Counted from the stretch's first letter, positions 34,800 through 48,262 are shown. The stretch: DNA of 64,000 nucleotides from Diphasiastrum complanatum (GCA_029204225.1 CM055092.1:12261736-12325735); one strand, 5' to 3'. A program made the numbers and translations. Notes: a model not told the origin generated them from the sequence alone.

Positions 34800-35200
34800 A
34801 AATGTAAGCTCCTCTCACAACTCCCAACTAGATCAGATCATCTGGATCAAAACAAGTAGTTAGGGATAATTCAGGTCCAGGCAAGCACACCACAAACGAA
34901 CATACCAACCAAAGCTTAAACAGAGGACCCCTCTCAAGTCACATTCCCCTTGAGACCGGACGTAGGATCTTTGCCTAGCCGCGCCCACACAAATCTATTA
35001 CAGAATTAGCCCACGGGAAAACATCCATCCAACCATCCGTGCTTTCACCATCAAGCAGCACATTGCCTCAGTCACGCCCCACCACTTTTTGGTCGATAGC
35101 CCTTATAGCTAAACGATCGGCAGCTATCCCGCACCGGCAGCTAACCACCCGTGCTTTACACCCAAATTCGAACAGCATCTCTGTATCAATGGTTAACCCG
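34800..35200 (-). other. G-A leader, part adjoining pol (gag missing)
   Basis: Non-coding leader between the nested insertion and the protease start. Together with 39924-40242 it gives a leader of only about 720 bp from PBS to protease, with no room for a gag of normal length. Its last part matches the G-B internal region near 38200-38360. It ends with ACCCG (35196-35200), the target duplication of G-B. Confidence 0.7.
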
Positions 35201-36431
35201 TGTAGCGCAGACATCCCAAAGGGAGCCGGGAACCACGACTTAGCTTCCTAGCCTTCAACTCTTGCCATCCGAACCCACTTGACATACAAGCAGCCAACTC
35301 GCCAACAACGATCAGACTTAACCAACTTGAAGTTCCGAGGACCAACATTGAGATCCAACCTGGCGCCATGCCAGATCGGGGGTCCCGATGTGGGTGACTT
35401 CCCTCCAAGCAAGCCGCCCGACATACATCAAACTTAACCAACTCGAAGCTTCGTTACAAACGAGTAACATCCGTTCCAAGCAAGCGGTCTGACTTACATC
35501 AGACTTAACCAACTGAAAGCTTCGTCACGAGCGCTGGAAGCCAACCTGGCGCCACGCCAGACCGGACAGCCATAAACAGGTAACATCCACCCAAGCAAGC
35601 CATCCAACTCAGCCGACAGGTTAGAGCCCGTTCCCCAAGAGCTTAGCCCATTCACGTTCATGTAAGGAACACTCAGAACCACAAGCCGCGACAGATATGG
35701 AAACAACCAGTTCTTGGACCAAATGGTCCCGACAGCATACCGCTGGCGCCACGGACCGAATGGTCCCGACGGCATACCGCTGGCGTCCCGGGATACGACC
35801 CTCAGCTATGTGCCAAGTTAAAAATTTTGAAAGCGGCCTTACAACTGGCGCTTTTACCGAACACTAAAACCCAGAAGGTAATCAGAGTCAGTTTGAGGAA
35901 AATCCCACTTTATTGATAAATCTGAGAAGGTTACATTTCAAGTGTGTGACCGACCCTAGTCTCCGGGGCGCTAGCATGCCAAGGCGAGAGCCATGACAAC
36001 ATTCCAGCAAGGGAGGCTGAGACTTGGTTGGAGCTCGCCCTGAGTCGCAACCCGCACTCCCCTATAGTATTGGTGTGATTCGGCACCCCCCCTCATACCA
36101 AGCACTCTACCCAAGCTGGTAAAGCACGTTTTTCTCTCTCTAGAATTTTCTCTTTCTAGAAAGTCATTTTCTCTCTCTAGATTTTATTGATCCCCAGGCT
36201 TCCTTTAATCATGCCTAGATCGTGTGAGGTGATTGCACATCGATCTGAACTCTCTGGACTTCGCTAGAACCGATCAAAGATTTTCAGCCATAGGAACTTG
36301 GCGCCGGCTGGATTCTGGTCACAGTGGCGCCGGGAGCGGCGCCGGCGCGTGCGCCGGAGCAGCAGGGCGCTGCTGGCGCCGGGGACATAGCTGGCGCCGG
36401 AAGTAAAGCTTGTAAAGGTAGCTTTACAACA
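35201..36431 (-). repeat. G-B 3' LTR
   Basis: 1231 bp, plus-strand ends TGTAGCGCAGACATC and GTAGCTTTACAACA. An AATAAAG motif on the minus strand near 35910 fits a polyadenylation signal. The polypurine tract on the coding strand (AAAGGTGGGGTGGA) abuts its right edge. Nearly identical by eye to 38679-39923. Confidence 0.9.
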
Positions 36432-38678
36432 TCCACCCCACCTTTATAAAATCTGATGTCCTCATCAGATGTCAGATTAAAGTAAAGGTGTCTCCCAATT
36501 AAAATGACTATACATTTAAGCTACTAGGCACAGTACTCAATTTACTGGCCACTTTTTATTAACATTGAAGCTGACACACCACAAGTCGGAGGCTCAGCTC
36601 TTTGTACTGAAAAATTACATAACTTGAAAATATATCTTTGTCTGGGAAAAGCGTAGATTTGATATCGCTTTCGTAAAACCCGAGAACCTTATTAACTGGT
36701 GACAGAGGCCTTTCTTTGAAATGTTCGCCCCTGTCGCTTCTGACTTTCGACTTTGGAACTCCTTTGAGCTCCTGATTTGTCCTTGATGCACTTTGTGTTG
36801 AGCTCCCTGAGCTCCAGGTTTGTTCAGTTCCGCACAGGTATCAAGGCTCCCTGAGCCGAAGGATTTATCGTTTGATTGCCCACTTTATGGTCCACTCCGT
36901 GCCTTGTTGCTTCTGCACCTTGATTTCTCTCCTTGTCCAAGCCTGATCTTGATACTTTTCCATCTTGGCTCTTTAAGGTAGGCAAAGATTGAGTACTCCG
37001 CAATGCACCTCTCACTTAGCTTGAAGTAGCTCTTTGAATCAGCCCAAATGTAACCATTGACCTCGTGGAAAGCCAAAGGGTCGCACCAGTTTGATCCGCA
37101 TCCGAACTATCTCTTCGCGTTTGTTTGAAGCACCATGTCCGTCGCGCAAAACTTGACTTTCACAATTCCATCACTGATGAGTTGCCTCACAGTCAAAACA
37201 AGAAGTGTACATCGAGCTTGGCTTCAAGTAGCTCTCTTTGAATCAGAAACATGCACCCAGAGTTTGCACTAATCCGATCTCAACGCGAACTGTCCCTTAG
37301 CGTCCGTTCGAAATACCAAGTCTCTCATGCAAGACTCAACTTTCACAGTTCCTTCATTGATCAGCTGCCTTACACGTAACACAAGCCAGCGTACTCATAT
37401 GTTTCCTCATCATTGCTGGTCCAGAGAAAGCCTATAACAAACTTTCCTTTCCACAACAAAAGCTTGTCAACTTATTAGGTCCAAAGTTCGCCAGTCTCCT
37501 CGTGTGAGTATGGCTAGGTCACCTTGAATTTGCCCCGATTTTGATCAACTTTCATTCAAAATTTGCCCCAAGAGAGAGGTGTGTGTGATAGTTCCCCTCC
37601 ACTTAATAAATCAGCTGATCGGACTTAGAGTAGAGTTCTTCGGACAAAAAGCCTTTCCAACACTTTGCTTCCCATCTGCTAGGATTATGGCTCGATCCAA
37701 CTTGTTGCCAATCTCTGAAGAGGATCCTAGTCTTTTTCCCCTTTGAGGAAAAACCCAACTGATACTGGATATCACCCACGCTCAGTGAGTTTCAGTTCCG
37801 AAGGTGGCCGTCCCAAAATGAAGACCAACTGCTATAGCTAGCCATCCATCCTTTGCAAACATTGAGTCGTTTTCGTTGTCGTTCACGTGCGAGTACTTGA
37901 ACTGCAAATCCGCCCCACAGATTCTGTAGTCCTCTTTGTTTGATGGTATCAGCCTTCAAAAGAAAAGGTTCCTTCTCGAGCCATCAGCTCCTTGTATCAC
38001 AAGCAATCATGCAAACCAGGCAAAGCACGAGTACTAAGACTCACCACGAATACGTACAAGTAAGACACTCAGGCAGGTTTACTAACAAGTAACAAAGACA
38101 AGATCCCCCTTTGAGATGGTCCTGCCAACGGACCTTTGCCTGGCCACGCCCATACAAATCGATCACGGAATCAGCCCACATAGGACACCCCTCCAACTAT
38201 CCGTGCTTTCACCATTAAGCAGCACATTGCCTCAGTCACGCCCCACCACTTTTTGGTCGATAGCCCTTATAGCTAAACGATCGGCAGCTATCCCGCACCG
38301 GCAGCTAACCACCCGTGCTTTACACCCGAATTCGAGCAGCATCTCTGTATCAATGGTTAATCCGTACAGTTCGAATATGTCGCCCCGCACCCCACAAGGT
38401 ACAGACCGTGCTTTCACCTCCCTAGGCAGCACTTTGCCTCATCTGTCCTACGTGCAGACAGCGCCAGGCCCGAACCGCGAGAACTGACCGTGCTTACACC
38501 TCAAGGGCAGCACCTTGACTCATCAAGTCCCCCGTTCTGCTGACCACCCCGACCGTGGACGCACCCGTGCTTACACTGTGGGTAGCACCTTGCACAACAG
38601 TTGTCTTGATGAACCCCAAACTGTGGCCATTTCCGTGAGATCCGCATAGCTGACCGGCCAGTCGGCTCTGATACCACG
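36432..38678 (-). other. G-B internal region, non-coding
   Basis: Contains PPT complement, a diverged tandem duplication of about 204 bp starting near CTTGAAGTAGCTCTTTGAAT (37018 and 37222), leader sequence shared with G-A (about 38090-38678) and the PBS complement at 38665-38676. No retroviral domain is encoded on either strand. Confidence 0.8.
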
Positions 38679-39923
38679 TGTAGCGCAGGCATCCCAAAGG
38701 GAGCCGGGAACCACGACTTAGCTTCCCAGCCTTCAACTCTTGCCATCCGAACCCACTTGACATACAAGCAGCCAACTCGCCAACAACGATCAGACTTAAC
38801 CAACTTGAAGTTCCGAGGACCAACATTGAGATCCAACCTGGCGCCATGCCAGATCGGGGGTCCCGATGTGGGTGACTTCCCTCCAAGCAAGCCGCCCGAC
38901 ATACATCAAACTTAACCAACTCGAAGCTTCGTTACAAACGAGTAACATCCGTTTCAAGCAAGCGGTCTGACTTACATCAGACTTAACCAACTGAAAGCTT
39001 CGTCACGAGCGCTGGAAGCCAACCTGGCGCCACGCCAGACTGGACAGCCATAAACAGGTAACATCCACCCAAGCAAGCCATCCAACTCAGCCGACAGGTT
39101 AGAGCCCGTTCCCCAAGAGCTTAGCCCATTCACGTTCATGCAAGGAACACTCAGAACCACAAGCCGCGACAGATATGGAAACAACCAGTTCTTGGACCAA
39201 ATGGTCCCGACAGCATACCGCTGGCGCCACGGACCGAATGGTCCCGACGGCATACCGCTGGCGTCCCGGGATACGACCCTCAGCTATGTGCCAAGTTAAA
39301 AATTTTGAAAGCGGCCTTACAACTGGCGCTTTTACCGAACACTAAAACCCAGAAGGTAATCAGAGTCAGTTTGAGGAAAATCCCACTTTATTGATAAATC
39401 TGAGAAGGTTACATTTCAAGTGTGTGACCGACCCTAGTCTCCGGGGCGCTAGCATGCCAAGGCGAGAGCCATGACAACATTCCAGCAAGGGAGGCTGAGA
39501 CTTGGTTGGAGCTCGCCCTGAGTCGCAACCCGCACTCCCCTATAGTATTGGTGTGATTCGGCACCCCCCCTCATACCAAGCACTCTACCCAAGCTGGTAA
39601 AGCACGTTTTTCTCTCTCTAGGATTTTCTCTTTCTAGAAAGTCATTTTCTCTCTCTAGATTTTATTGATCCCCAGGCTTCCTTTAATCATGCCTAGATCG
39701 TGTGAGGTGATTGCACATCGATCTGAGCTCTCTGGACTTCGCTAGAACCGATCAAAGATTTTCAGCCATAGGAACTTGGCGCTGGCTGGATTCTGGTCAC
39801 AGTGGCGCCGGGAGCGGCGCCGGCGCCGTTGGCGCCGGGAGCAGCAGGGGCGCTGCTGGCGCCGGGGACATAGCTGGCGCCGATGGCGCCGGAAGTAAAG
39901 CTTGTAAAGGTAGCTTTACAACA
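38679..39923 (-). repeat. G-B 5' LTR
   Basis: 1245 bp with the same ends as 35201-36431. It differs mainly in a GGCGCC-rich patch (39778-39895), where short indels distinguish the two LTRs. The PBS complement sits two bases to its left. Confidence 0.9.
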
Positions 39924-40242
39924 ACCCGTACAGTTCGAATATGTCGCCCCGCACCCCACAAGGTACAGACCGTGCTTTCACCTACCTAGGTAGCACTTTG
40001 CCTCATCTGTCCTACGTGCAGACAGCGCCAGGCCCGAATTGCGAGAACTGACCGTGCTTACACCTCGAGGGCAGCACTTTGACTCATCAAGTCCCCCGTT
40101 CTGCTAACCACCCCGACCGTGGACCCACCCATGCTTACACTGTGGGCAGCACCTTGCGCAACGGTTGTCCTGACAAATCCCAAAACGTGGCCATCCCTGT
40201 GAGACTTGCGTAGCTGACCGGCTAGTCGGCTCTGATACCACA
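39924..40242 (-). other. G-A leader, part adjoining the PBS
   Basis: Starts with the duplicated ACCCG and ends with the PBS complement GCTCTGATACCA (40229-40240), two bases from the 5' LTR. Homologous to 38362-38678 of G-B. No ORF with a recognisable domain. Confidence 0.75.
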
Positions 40243-41150
40243 TGTTGCGTCGGCGCCTCAAAGGGCGCTGGGACTTGAGCGGTTTTCCCAACACGCGCTT
40301 AAGTCTAACATTCATCCATCATGCACTTACATAAAAGCCAACTCAGAAACGTAACAAGCTTAACCATTCAGACTTAAGAAAACTGGAATCCCAACCAACC
40401 CGAAAGCCAACTCAGAATCCGTCCCCAAAAGGTAACCCAAAGGCAAAGACAAGCCACACATGAAACCCAAGGCATAGTGGTCGCCAAACTGACCAATTGG
40501 CATAGCGGCAAGCCCCATGTCGATGACAGGGACCCTTAGGCGCCAGCGACGCAAAAAGGTTGTAGTAAGGGTCCTCCACTTGGACCAGTCCCGGAGGCAA
40601 AACCGAAATGGTAATCATCCCCAAGGATCAACTTTATTAGATTTGGAAGAGGTTACATTCATACATAGACTGACCGGTCTCGGGGTCACCAACACGTGCT
40701 GGGCATTGTGCCTGGCTCGTGCTGGTAGAGGAAGCTGAGACCTGGCGACTGGATTCCTGGCGCTGGTTGAGCTGTCCAAGTTTCTGTCTGCCGAACTCCC
40801 CCTATAATTCTGTTGTGATTCGGCTCAGCCCCTCTGTTCTGAAACATAGTGCTTTCTGGTAAAGCACGCTTTTTGGGACTTAGTTTTTATTTTGCTGATT
40901 AAGCCTGGCAAGCCTGGCAGAATCAGTCTGGCTCCCTGACATGGGTCCCGGGAGCCGTTCCGGTGGCAGAATCAACTTGCTTCCTGACTAGGCCATGACT
41001 CGAGCTCCAGAGCTAGCTCATGACTTGTGACTACTTGACTGGCTCACCACAGGTCGGAGGCTCAGTCCTTGATGTTCTAACTTGCTCTGGGACCTTAGGG
41101 AGTGTCACCCCTTAGAGTCTTACAGGGCACGCTGGGTGCACCTGAGTCAG
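40243..41150 (-). repeat. Gypsy G-A 5' LTR (outer 10 bp missing)
   Basis: 908 bp, colinear with 30158-31077 and nearly identical by eye. The plus-strand end stops at CCTGAGTCAG; the terminal CTTTACAACA found in the other LTRs is absent and unrelated sequence begins (GGAATGCC). The target duplication is lost with it. Confidence 0.85.
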
Positions 41151-42600
41151 GGAATGCCTTGATTCGTAAGGCTAATAATTCCTTTAGCCATAATTAATTG
41201 TTCTTGTAGTAGTTTCATTTCTTGCATGTAGAATCTTTTTGGCGTATCTCTTCCTACGAAAGTTATCTCAAATTATAACATAGGCTTATTAGAATATACA
41301 TACTCCAGAGTCAAAAAGAGTTTGTGCTATCTATGTAATTAACACCTAGCCCAATAAGCCTTATCCACTAATCGACAAAAAGAATAGACACTCTAAGTCT
41401 AACTATGTAGCTATGAATATAATGTCTTAGGGACAAAAAATTAATAATGTCTTGTTGCCCTATTAACCATATGTTTATAACTCTTCCCTTTTTACAAATA
41501 TATTGCTTTCAATGAAGGTAATATATGAAGGAATTGCAATAATCAAAATGAATTTGAAGTGGCTCCTCTAGATATTCCATGCATAAGAGAATAGAATAAG
41601 TGTCAACATGAGGGACATATATACTAGAAAACGAATGGTTGCAAGTGCTCCAACTTGTTCCTAGAGAAGACATTGTATGAGTAAACACAACAATGGACTC
41701 CCTTGTGGCTCCGTCAACAAGATGCCCATCCCATTGGACCAAATATTGTTTTGATGTTGATGTGTACTATGTTATGCTTGTAGCCATAAAATAGAAGCTA
41801 GTGGAAAAGGAAACAACTATGAATTTCTAACTAGTGTAGGCCTCACTAGAACCAATGTCAAGGAGGTCAAAGGAGTGGACCTATGTGGTGAGGGCCTCTG
41901 TGATGGCACGGGTGAGGGCCTCTGTGATGGTACATGTGAATGTGCACTAGTGGGGGGCCTCTGAGGACTACCCTGCTGTGAGGCCGCTGGAGAGTTTAAC
42001 ATGGACCTATATTGTTGGAGAACAACATCCATTTGTTCTCTCTGCCTAGCAAATGCACTACTTAACCAGTTTATACACTCTTTATGAGACGCAGACCCAA
42101 GAGATGGAGGGTCAGACATCTGCATATTAAAAATGAACTACGATTAAGATAACAATGATGAACATAAAACATAAAATTAACTATAACCACAGACCTAAAC
42201 ATAAACTTTATTCCTTTTTATTCAATTTCTCTATGATAATCCTTACCTCTGATCCGCTGTTTCTAAATCGTTAATTTAAATCTTTTACCTTAAATCTCTT
42301 ATATCATGTCCACATGTATACCCTTTCTATAAATCATTTAATCTAAACTCTAAACACTAAAGCTCTTTTTAACTGCCTTACTTGTTTTCATGATTTTAAA
42401 ACATTTATCTTTATCAAGTTGTAGCATATGCTCTTCACATTATTTTAGAAAGTTTTAATTAAAAGAAAATACCCACAAACAAAATGCTCAACTTTTTCTC
42501 CAAACCGAAATGGTTTTGGACCTAGCAAAGCAGACAAAGGCAAAGGCATTGTAGCTCCTGAAGGATCTCCTAGAAGATCGACAAGAGAATGAAGAGCGCT
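41151..42600. other. AT-rich sequence with one unrecognised minus-strand ORF
   Basis: Apart from the opening at 41817-42125, nothing is supported here. Confidence 0.3.
41817..42125 (-). CDS. Unrecognised ORF with helical segment and Pro/Ser-rich repeat
   Basis: 102 codons: a helical segment (ECINWLSSAFARQREQMDVV) followed by a proline-serine tail with two copies of VPSQRPSP. The layout resembles C-terminal exons of plant transposase-like proteins, but I cannot name a family. It stands alone between an LTR and Copia debris and may be a gene fragment. Confidence 0.25.
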   Translation of the reverse strand: MQMSDPPSLGSASHKECINWLSSAFARQREQMDVVLQQYRSMLNSPAASQQGSPQRPPTSAHSHVPSQRPSPVPSQRPSPHRSTPLTSLTLVLVRPTLVRNS

Positions 42601-42612
42601 AGCAAGATTTGT

Positions 42613-44230
42613 GCCAGGCAGCTCAGCTTCTACATCAGAAGAGTTTTGTGGATTCGAGAACCACAAACATTCAAGGAAGCGATTGAATGTCCAGAGAAGG
42701 ACAAATGGATCCAAGCCATGAACGAGGAGATGGAATCCATGAGGAAGAATCAGGTATGGACGTTGCAGCCATTACCAGATAAGCGAAAGACTGTAAAATG
42801 CAAGTGGGTATACAAGCTGAAGTACGGACCGAATGGAGATATATCTAAATATAAAACAAGACTTGTACAAAGGGGTTTTCTCAGAGATATGGTATTGACT
42901 ATGCTGAGACCTTCTCTCCTGTCGAGAAACATTCGTCCCTATGTTTACTGTTTGCGTATGTAGTTGCTTATGATCTCAAGATTCACATTGTGAAAAAAAG
43001 ACAATGTTCTTGCATGGTGAGCTAGACAAGGAAGTCTACATGGATCAACTTCCAGGCTACGTTTCGAAATCACTTCCTACTTATGCATGCAGAATGCATA
43101 GGAGTATCTATGGTTTGAAGCAGTCAGCGTGACAATGGTATAAAAAGAAAGATCAAGCCCTCAAATCTTTAGGATTCAATCCACTAGTTGTTGATTCTAA
43201 TGTTTATGTAAGAATCACAGATGGGAAGGTCATCATTGTAGTTATGTATGTGGATGACACTCTGATACTGTGCAAGAACGAGGAGCTTATTGCTGAGGTG
43301 AAGAAACACTTCGAGATTGCAGACCTGGGAGAAGCCAGATGTTATCTTGCCTTACAGATTGACATAGACTATAAGGGAGGTAAGTTGTACCTTCATCAGT
43401 CCAAATATACCCAGAAAATCCTAGAAGATTTCGGGATGCTGAGTTGCAAAGGAGCAAATACTCCAACGCTTGCATGAACAGTCATGACGAATGAAGACTG
43501 TTTTAAGACTGGAGAAGAAAGAGAGTTGATGTAGCTTACACCATACATGAAGTTGTTCAGATCGTTGATGTACCTTACAGCTAACACACATCTTGACATC
43601 GCTTATGTTGTGTTCAAGATGAGTCAATTCTATACAATTCTAGGATCAACTCATTGGAAGATTGTGAAACAAATTTTGCAATACCTCCAATTAACGAAGA
43701 ATTTTGATTTGTGTTATTCTCGTGATGTAGGGTTTCAGATGCTTTTCTACAGTAATGCTAGCTCGACATCTCTCAAGGACGACTGCAAAAGTGTCTTGGG
43801 AGGATGCACCTTCGCGTCAGGAGCAACAATTCTCTGGGTCAGCAAGAAACAGACCATTGTGGCTCAGTCATCCTGCGAAGCAGAGTATGTTGTAGCAGCA
43901 AAGATGGCTAATGAAATCATTTGGCTCAAACAGTTCCTCGACGAACTCGGCGAAATAGGAAATGAGTCTCTGATTTTGCAGATGGACAATACATCTGCAA
44001 TACATCTGACAAAGGATCATGTGTTTCACTCAAGGACTAAACACATCGCAATTAAGTATCACTTGATAAGGGATCTGATCGGGAAGAAGATGATGCAGAC
44101 TATCTTCATTGGAACAAAAGAGATGGTGGCTGATATTTTCACAAAGGCCTTAGACAAGCAGTCATTTGTTAAAATCAATCAGAGTGCAATTTCAGTCCTA
44201 CTATTGTATCATTTCATTGTGCATCTGTGA
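42613..44230 (+). pseudogene. Copia reverse transcriptase and RNase H, broken
   Basis: Reads TFKEAIECPEKDKWIQAM, CKWVYKLKYGPNGDISKYK, ETFSPVEKHSS (shifted frame), YGLKQS, MYVDDTLILCKNEE (catalytic box), then the RNase H region TANTHLDIAYVV, VSKKQTIVAQSSCEAEYVVA and HSRTKHIAIKYHLIRD to the end. There are at least four frame lesions (near 42885, 43000, 43131 and 43478-43535). The 5' gag-integrase half is absent. Different family from C1. Confidence 0.88.
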
Positions 44231-44309
44231 ATATATCTGCTGCTAAGTGTGGCGCTTCCAATCCTACACCAAGCTCGCTCATTAGCTTTCGCTCATTCCC
44301 AATGATTTT

Positions 44310-44690
44310 TGCAATGTGCTAGAAAAGTATGGAATGGCCAACTGCAAACCAAGTCACTTTCCACTCGACCCTGGACTAAAGCCATCAAAGAAACAATCTC
44401 GTCAAACTGAGGTAGAAAAAGAGAAAATGAAACAATATCTGTTTCACTCCATCATCGGCTCACTGATGTACGCAATGATCTGCACAAGACCAGACCTTGC
44501 ATATTCGATCAGTTCACTCAGTCAGTTCCTATCGAATCCAGGTCTAACCCATTGGAAAGCACTCACAAAGGTCATGAAGTACATCCAAGCAACCAAAAAT
44601 CACAACCTCTATTATGGAGACAGCCAATCTGCAAATATTCTCGAAGGCTACACAGAATTTTTTTATAGCCAAATTAGAATTTCTTGATAT
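44310..44690 (+). pseudogene. Copia RT/RNase H connection fragment (second family)
   Basis: Starts LEKYGMANCKPSHFPLDPG and continues GSLMYAMICTRPDLAYSISS, the block between RT and RNase H, ending at NILEGYTEFF. The same segment, more decayed, is at 45905-46230. Confidence 0.85.
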
Positions 44691-44699
44691 GAGATCGAC

Positions 44700-45630
44700 T
44701 CCCAATTGAAAGCCATTGGACAAGATAGCAAGCTTGCATTGCACGAACTATGTGTAGGACACGTGGATGATGAAGAACGGGTCAATAATCACACTTTGGA
44801 TGCTCGTGATGAGTAGTAAGCGTGATGTTTTATTTTGCAGTTCGTAAGTCAAATTTGATCAAGTCATTGTAGCTGTGGAGCAGTGTATCAAGCTTTTCAT
44901 CATGGAGATACACTTCAATAGCCTATTCTAGGTAAGTCAGGTCAATTTGTCGTATCAATATTGCATCAAAGATGCAAATTCCAATGATGGCAAAGTGCAG
45001 ATCATTTGGTTTGGGCCATGGAAGATCTCACAGGTTCATTGGGAAAAATATTGGCATGCACAGTATGTGAGGGACTTGATAGTGGCTTTGGAGTTCGCAT
45101 CTCAGTGTATTCTCATAGAATGGTTTGGAATCATTCACAAGAGCACCACTACGAGGTAGATGTACATGTGGTGAGATCAGGGAGAAGCCTAGAGGAAGTC
45201 ACTCAGAGCCATATACCTCAGTACGATCAAGGAGACATTAGTCTCGGGATCCCATGAGCGGTGAATAAGGACAAGCTTGCGTTGGCATGATGTCAGGTGG
45301 CACATGGCCAGGGAGAGCGATCAGATACTAGGAGCCATGAGGAGCAGGTGATGGTTTGTGTTTGGCTTGTCTAGCAGGATGGAAGATGAGTCCATTGGGT
45401 GGCACTCAGGGAGACGCTACAGTTGCTCATGGATGATACGTCATTGTATGCATAGTGGATGTCCTTCAGTTGGTGCATCATGTGTGGTGACCTAGGAACG
45501 GGTCAAACCTACTTGGAGGTACAAAAGGATACGAGCTGAGGGGTAAACAACACCTTGTAGCAAAATTCACAAGGCACTCTATTGGTCGAAACAGTCACCC
45601 CAGAGACTGATTCTAGAAAATAAATACATT
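44700..45630. other. Unassigned sequence between Copia fragments
   Basis: No domain recognised; probably retroelement debris because both neighbours are. Confidence 0.3.
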
Positions 45631-45634
45631 TATT

Positions 45635-46834
<1,200 letters not shown>

Positions 46835-47593
46835 TGTTGGAATTCGATGCTCAGCCTCAAATCCATTTATTAATGAGCATCTTGAAAACTTTACAAAACC
46901 CAGAAAAATAGAAGGCTCGAGTTTTTCAGCAGATCGAAAAATCAAGTATCATATTTTCTGACCCAATGTAACTCTTGTCAAAAATAAAATTTTCGACCCT
47001 GGATCGAGGCGGAAAGTATTCAGGCGTCTTCGACCCTGGATTGGGTCGAATTGAAAAATCCATAATTTTTTGAGTCATTGTAAATTTTGATACTATTGAT
47101 CTAAAATCCCGACCCAATGACTTTGGTATTGTCAATCTAAAATCCGACCCAATGACTTTGCGTTGACAATCCACCTATATTGTACAAAGCATTTATAGTA
47201 ATGAGGCAGTTGTAATAACTGTAGAAAAGGTTGTTGTAGATATTTGTAGGATATCAAGTATGATAATCTTCATCAAAAAACTTCTTCTGATTTTGAGTTT
47301 TTGTAGCCAGTGTTATCATGCTCAACTAGCTGAAGTTATTACTGTGTTTTGATTCTTTTATAAAGGTTCAACCTGATTTTATAAGAGTGACTAGAGTGGC
47401 ATTTATGTACATTTGAATCGTCTTTTCTCAAGTTGATTGGATCTTAGAAGCCTTGTGAAGTTTAGATCAAGGAGGAGGCAATTTTGGTCAATTTTCTACG
47501 TCAAGCAAGCTAGTTATTATTTGTATCTTTTTCAATAGAATTGATTGAGCTCAAGATCAAGTAGCATCTTGTTGAGAATTCATTTGATAATCA
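46835..47593 (+). repeat. Copia LTR following the polypurine tract (right end uncertain)
   Basis: The left end TGTTGGAATTCGATG follows the PPT AAGAGGGAG, so this is a 3' LTR. It contains repeats of GACCCAATGACTTTG (47112 and 47146). The right end is placed only tentatively, before a degraded TATCAG primer-site-like motif at 47595. Confidence 0.5.
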
Positions 47594-47686
47594 TTATCAG
47601 GTCCCTAGATAGTGGGATAGCTAGTACTTGCATCCTTTCTATTGTGTATCCATTGTTAGAGATCAAGCTCTTGTTTAGAGGAGGAT

Positions 47687-48262
47687 GGCATCCATGAATG
47701 TTTATCTTTTGGATCCTAGTGATAGGTTGAGCAAATAAAACTATTCTATTTGGAAACTAAGAATGGAATCAATCCTTGTAATGCAAGACCTTATGGATAT
47801 AGTGAGTGGGGATGAGGATGAACCTATCCACCCTCAAGAATCCACTAAATACAAGAAGAGGTGCAAACTAGCCCTTCATTGTATTAAAATGAATGTAGCC
47901 AATGAACTCCTAAAGGAAGTAGGAGAATGTACCTCAACCCAAGAGGATTGGGAGTCCCTTAAAAAGGTTTATGAGTCAAGGAACACTACAAGATTGTTTG
48001 TCTTAAAGCATAAAATCTTTCAATGTTACCAAAAGAAAGGGGAAGGTGCTCATTTATATGCTTTGAGGGTAAAGGAGTTGAACAAAGGACTTGCCTTTAT
48101 AGGAGAGCCTATAAAGAAAGATGAGCTTGTACAACTAATCTTGAATGGCCTTTGTGTCGATTATTCTAACTTGGTGCAAGGATATGCATAATGGGCAAAT
48201 TGCTCTCACTTGAAGACCTCCAAGGTGTCCTCATGGGAATAGGAGACACACTTCAATGCAAG
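47687..48262 (+). pseudogene. Copia gag N-terminal part (UBN2 type)
   Basis: Starts ATGGCATCCATGAATG and reads LLDPSDRLSK, a stop, then NYSIWKLRMESILVMQDLMDI and a long helical UBN2 domain to FIGEPIKKDELVQLILNGL. After GYA and a frame change it reaches LSLEDLQGVLMG near 48235. The expected knuckle does not follow on this strand; it lies inverted to the right. Confidence 0.85.

Larger units (their letters stand above)
35201..39923 (-). mobile_element. Nested non-autonomous Gypsy element G-B (4.7 kb)
   Basis: A complete element inserted in the G-A leader, with the 5-bp target duplication ACCCG on both sides (35196-35200 and 39924-39928). It has a 3' LTR at 35201-36431, a polypurine tract complement after 36431, an internal region of 2.25 kb, a PBS complement (38665-38676) and a 5' LTR at 38679-39923. 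The internal region has no pol or gag. It shares leader sequence and the end next to the PPT with G-A, so it is probably mobilised by G-A-like proteins. The uninterrupted version of its own target site occurs inside its own leader (38355-38375). Confidence 0.9.

Noticed and set aside
35039-35251. Short ORFs in the G-A/G-B leader and LTRs (also 38116-38487, 38494-38919)
   Set aside because: They run across element boundaries and are repeated only because the LTRs and leaders are duplicated; no domain.
39711-39989. Gly/Ala-rich protein in the G-B LTR
   Set aside because: A by-product of the GGCGCC motif cluster; frame and length differ between the two LTRs.
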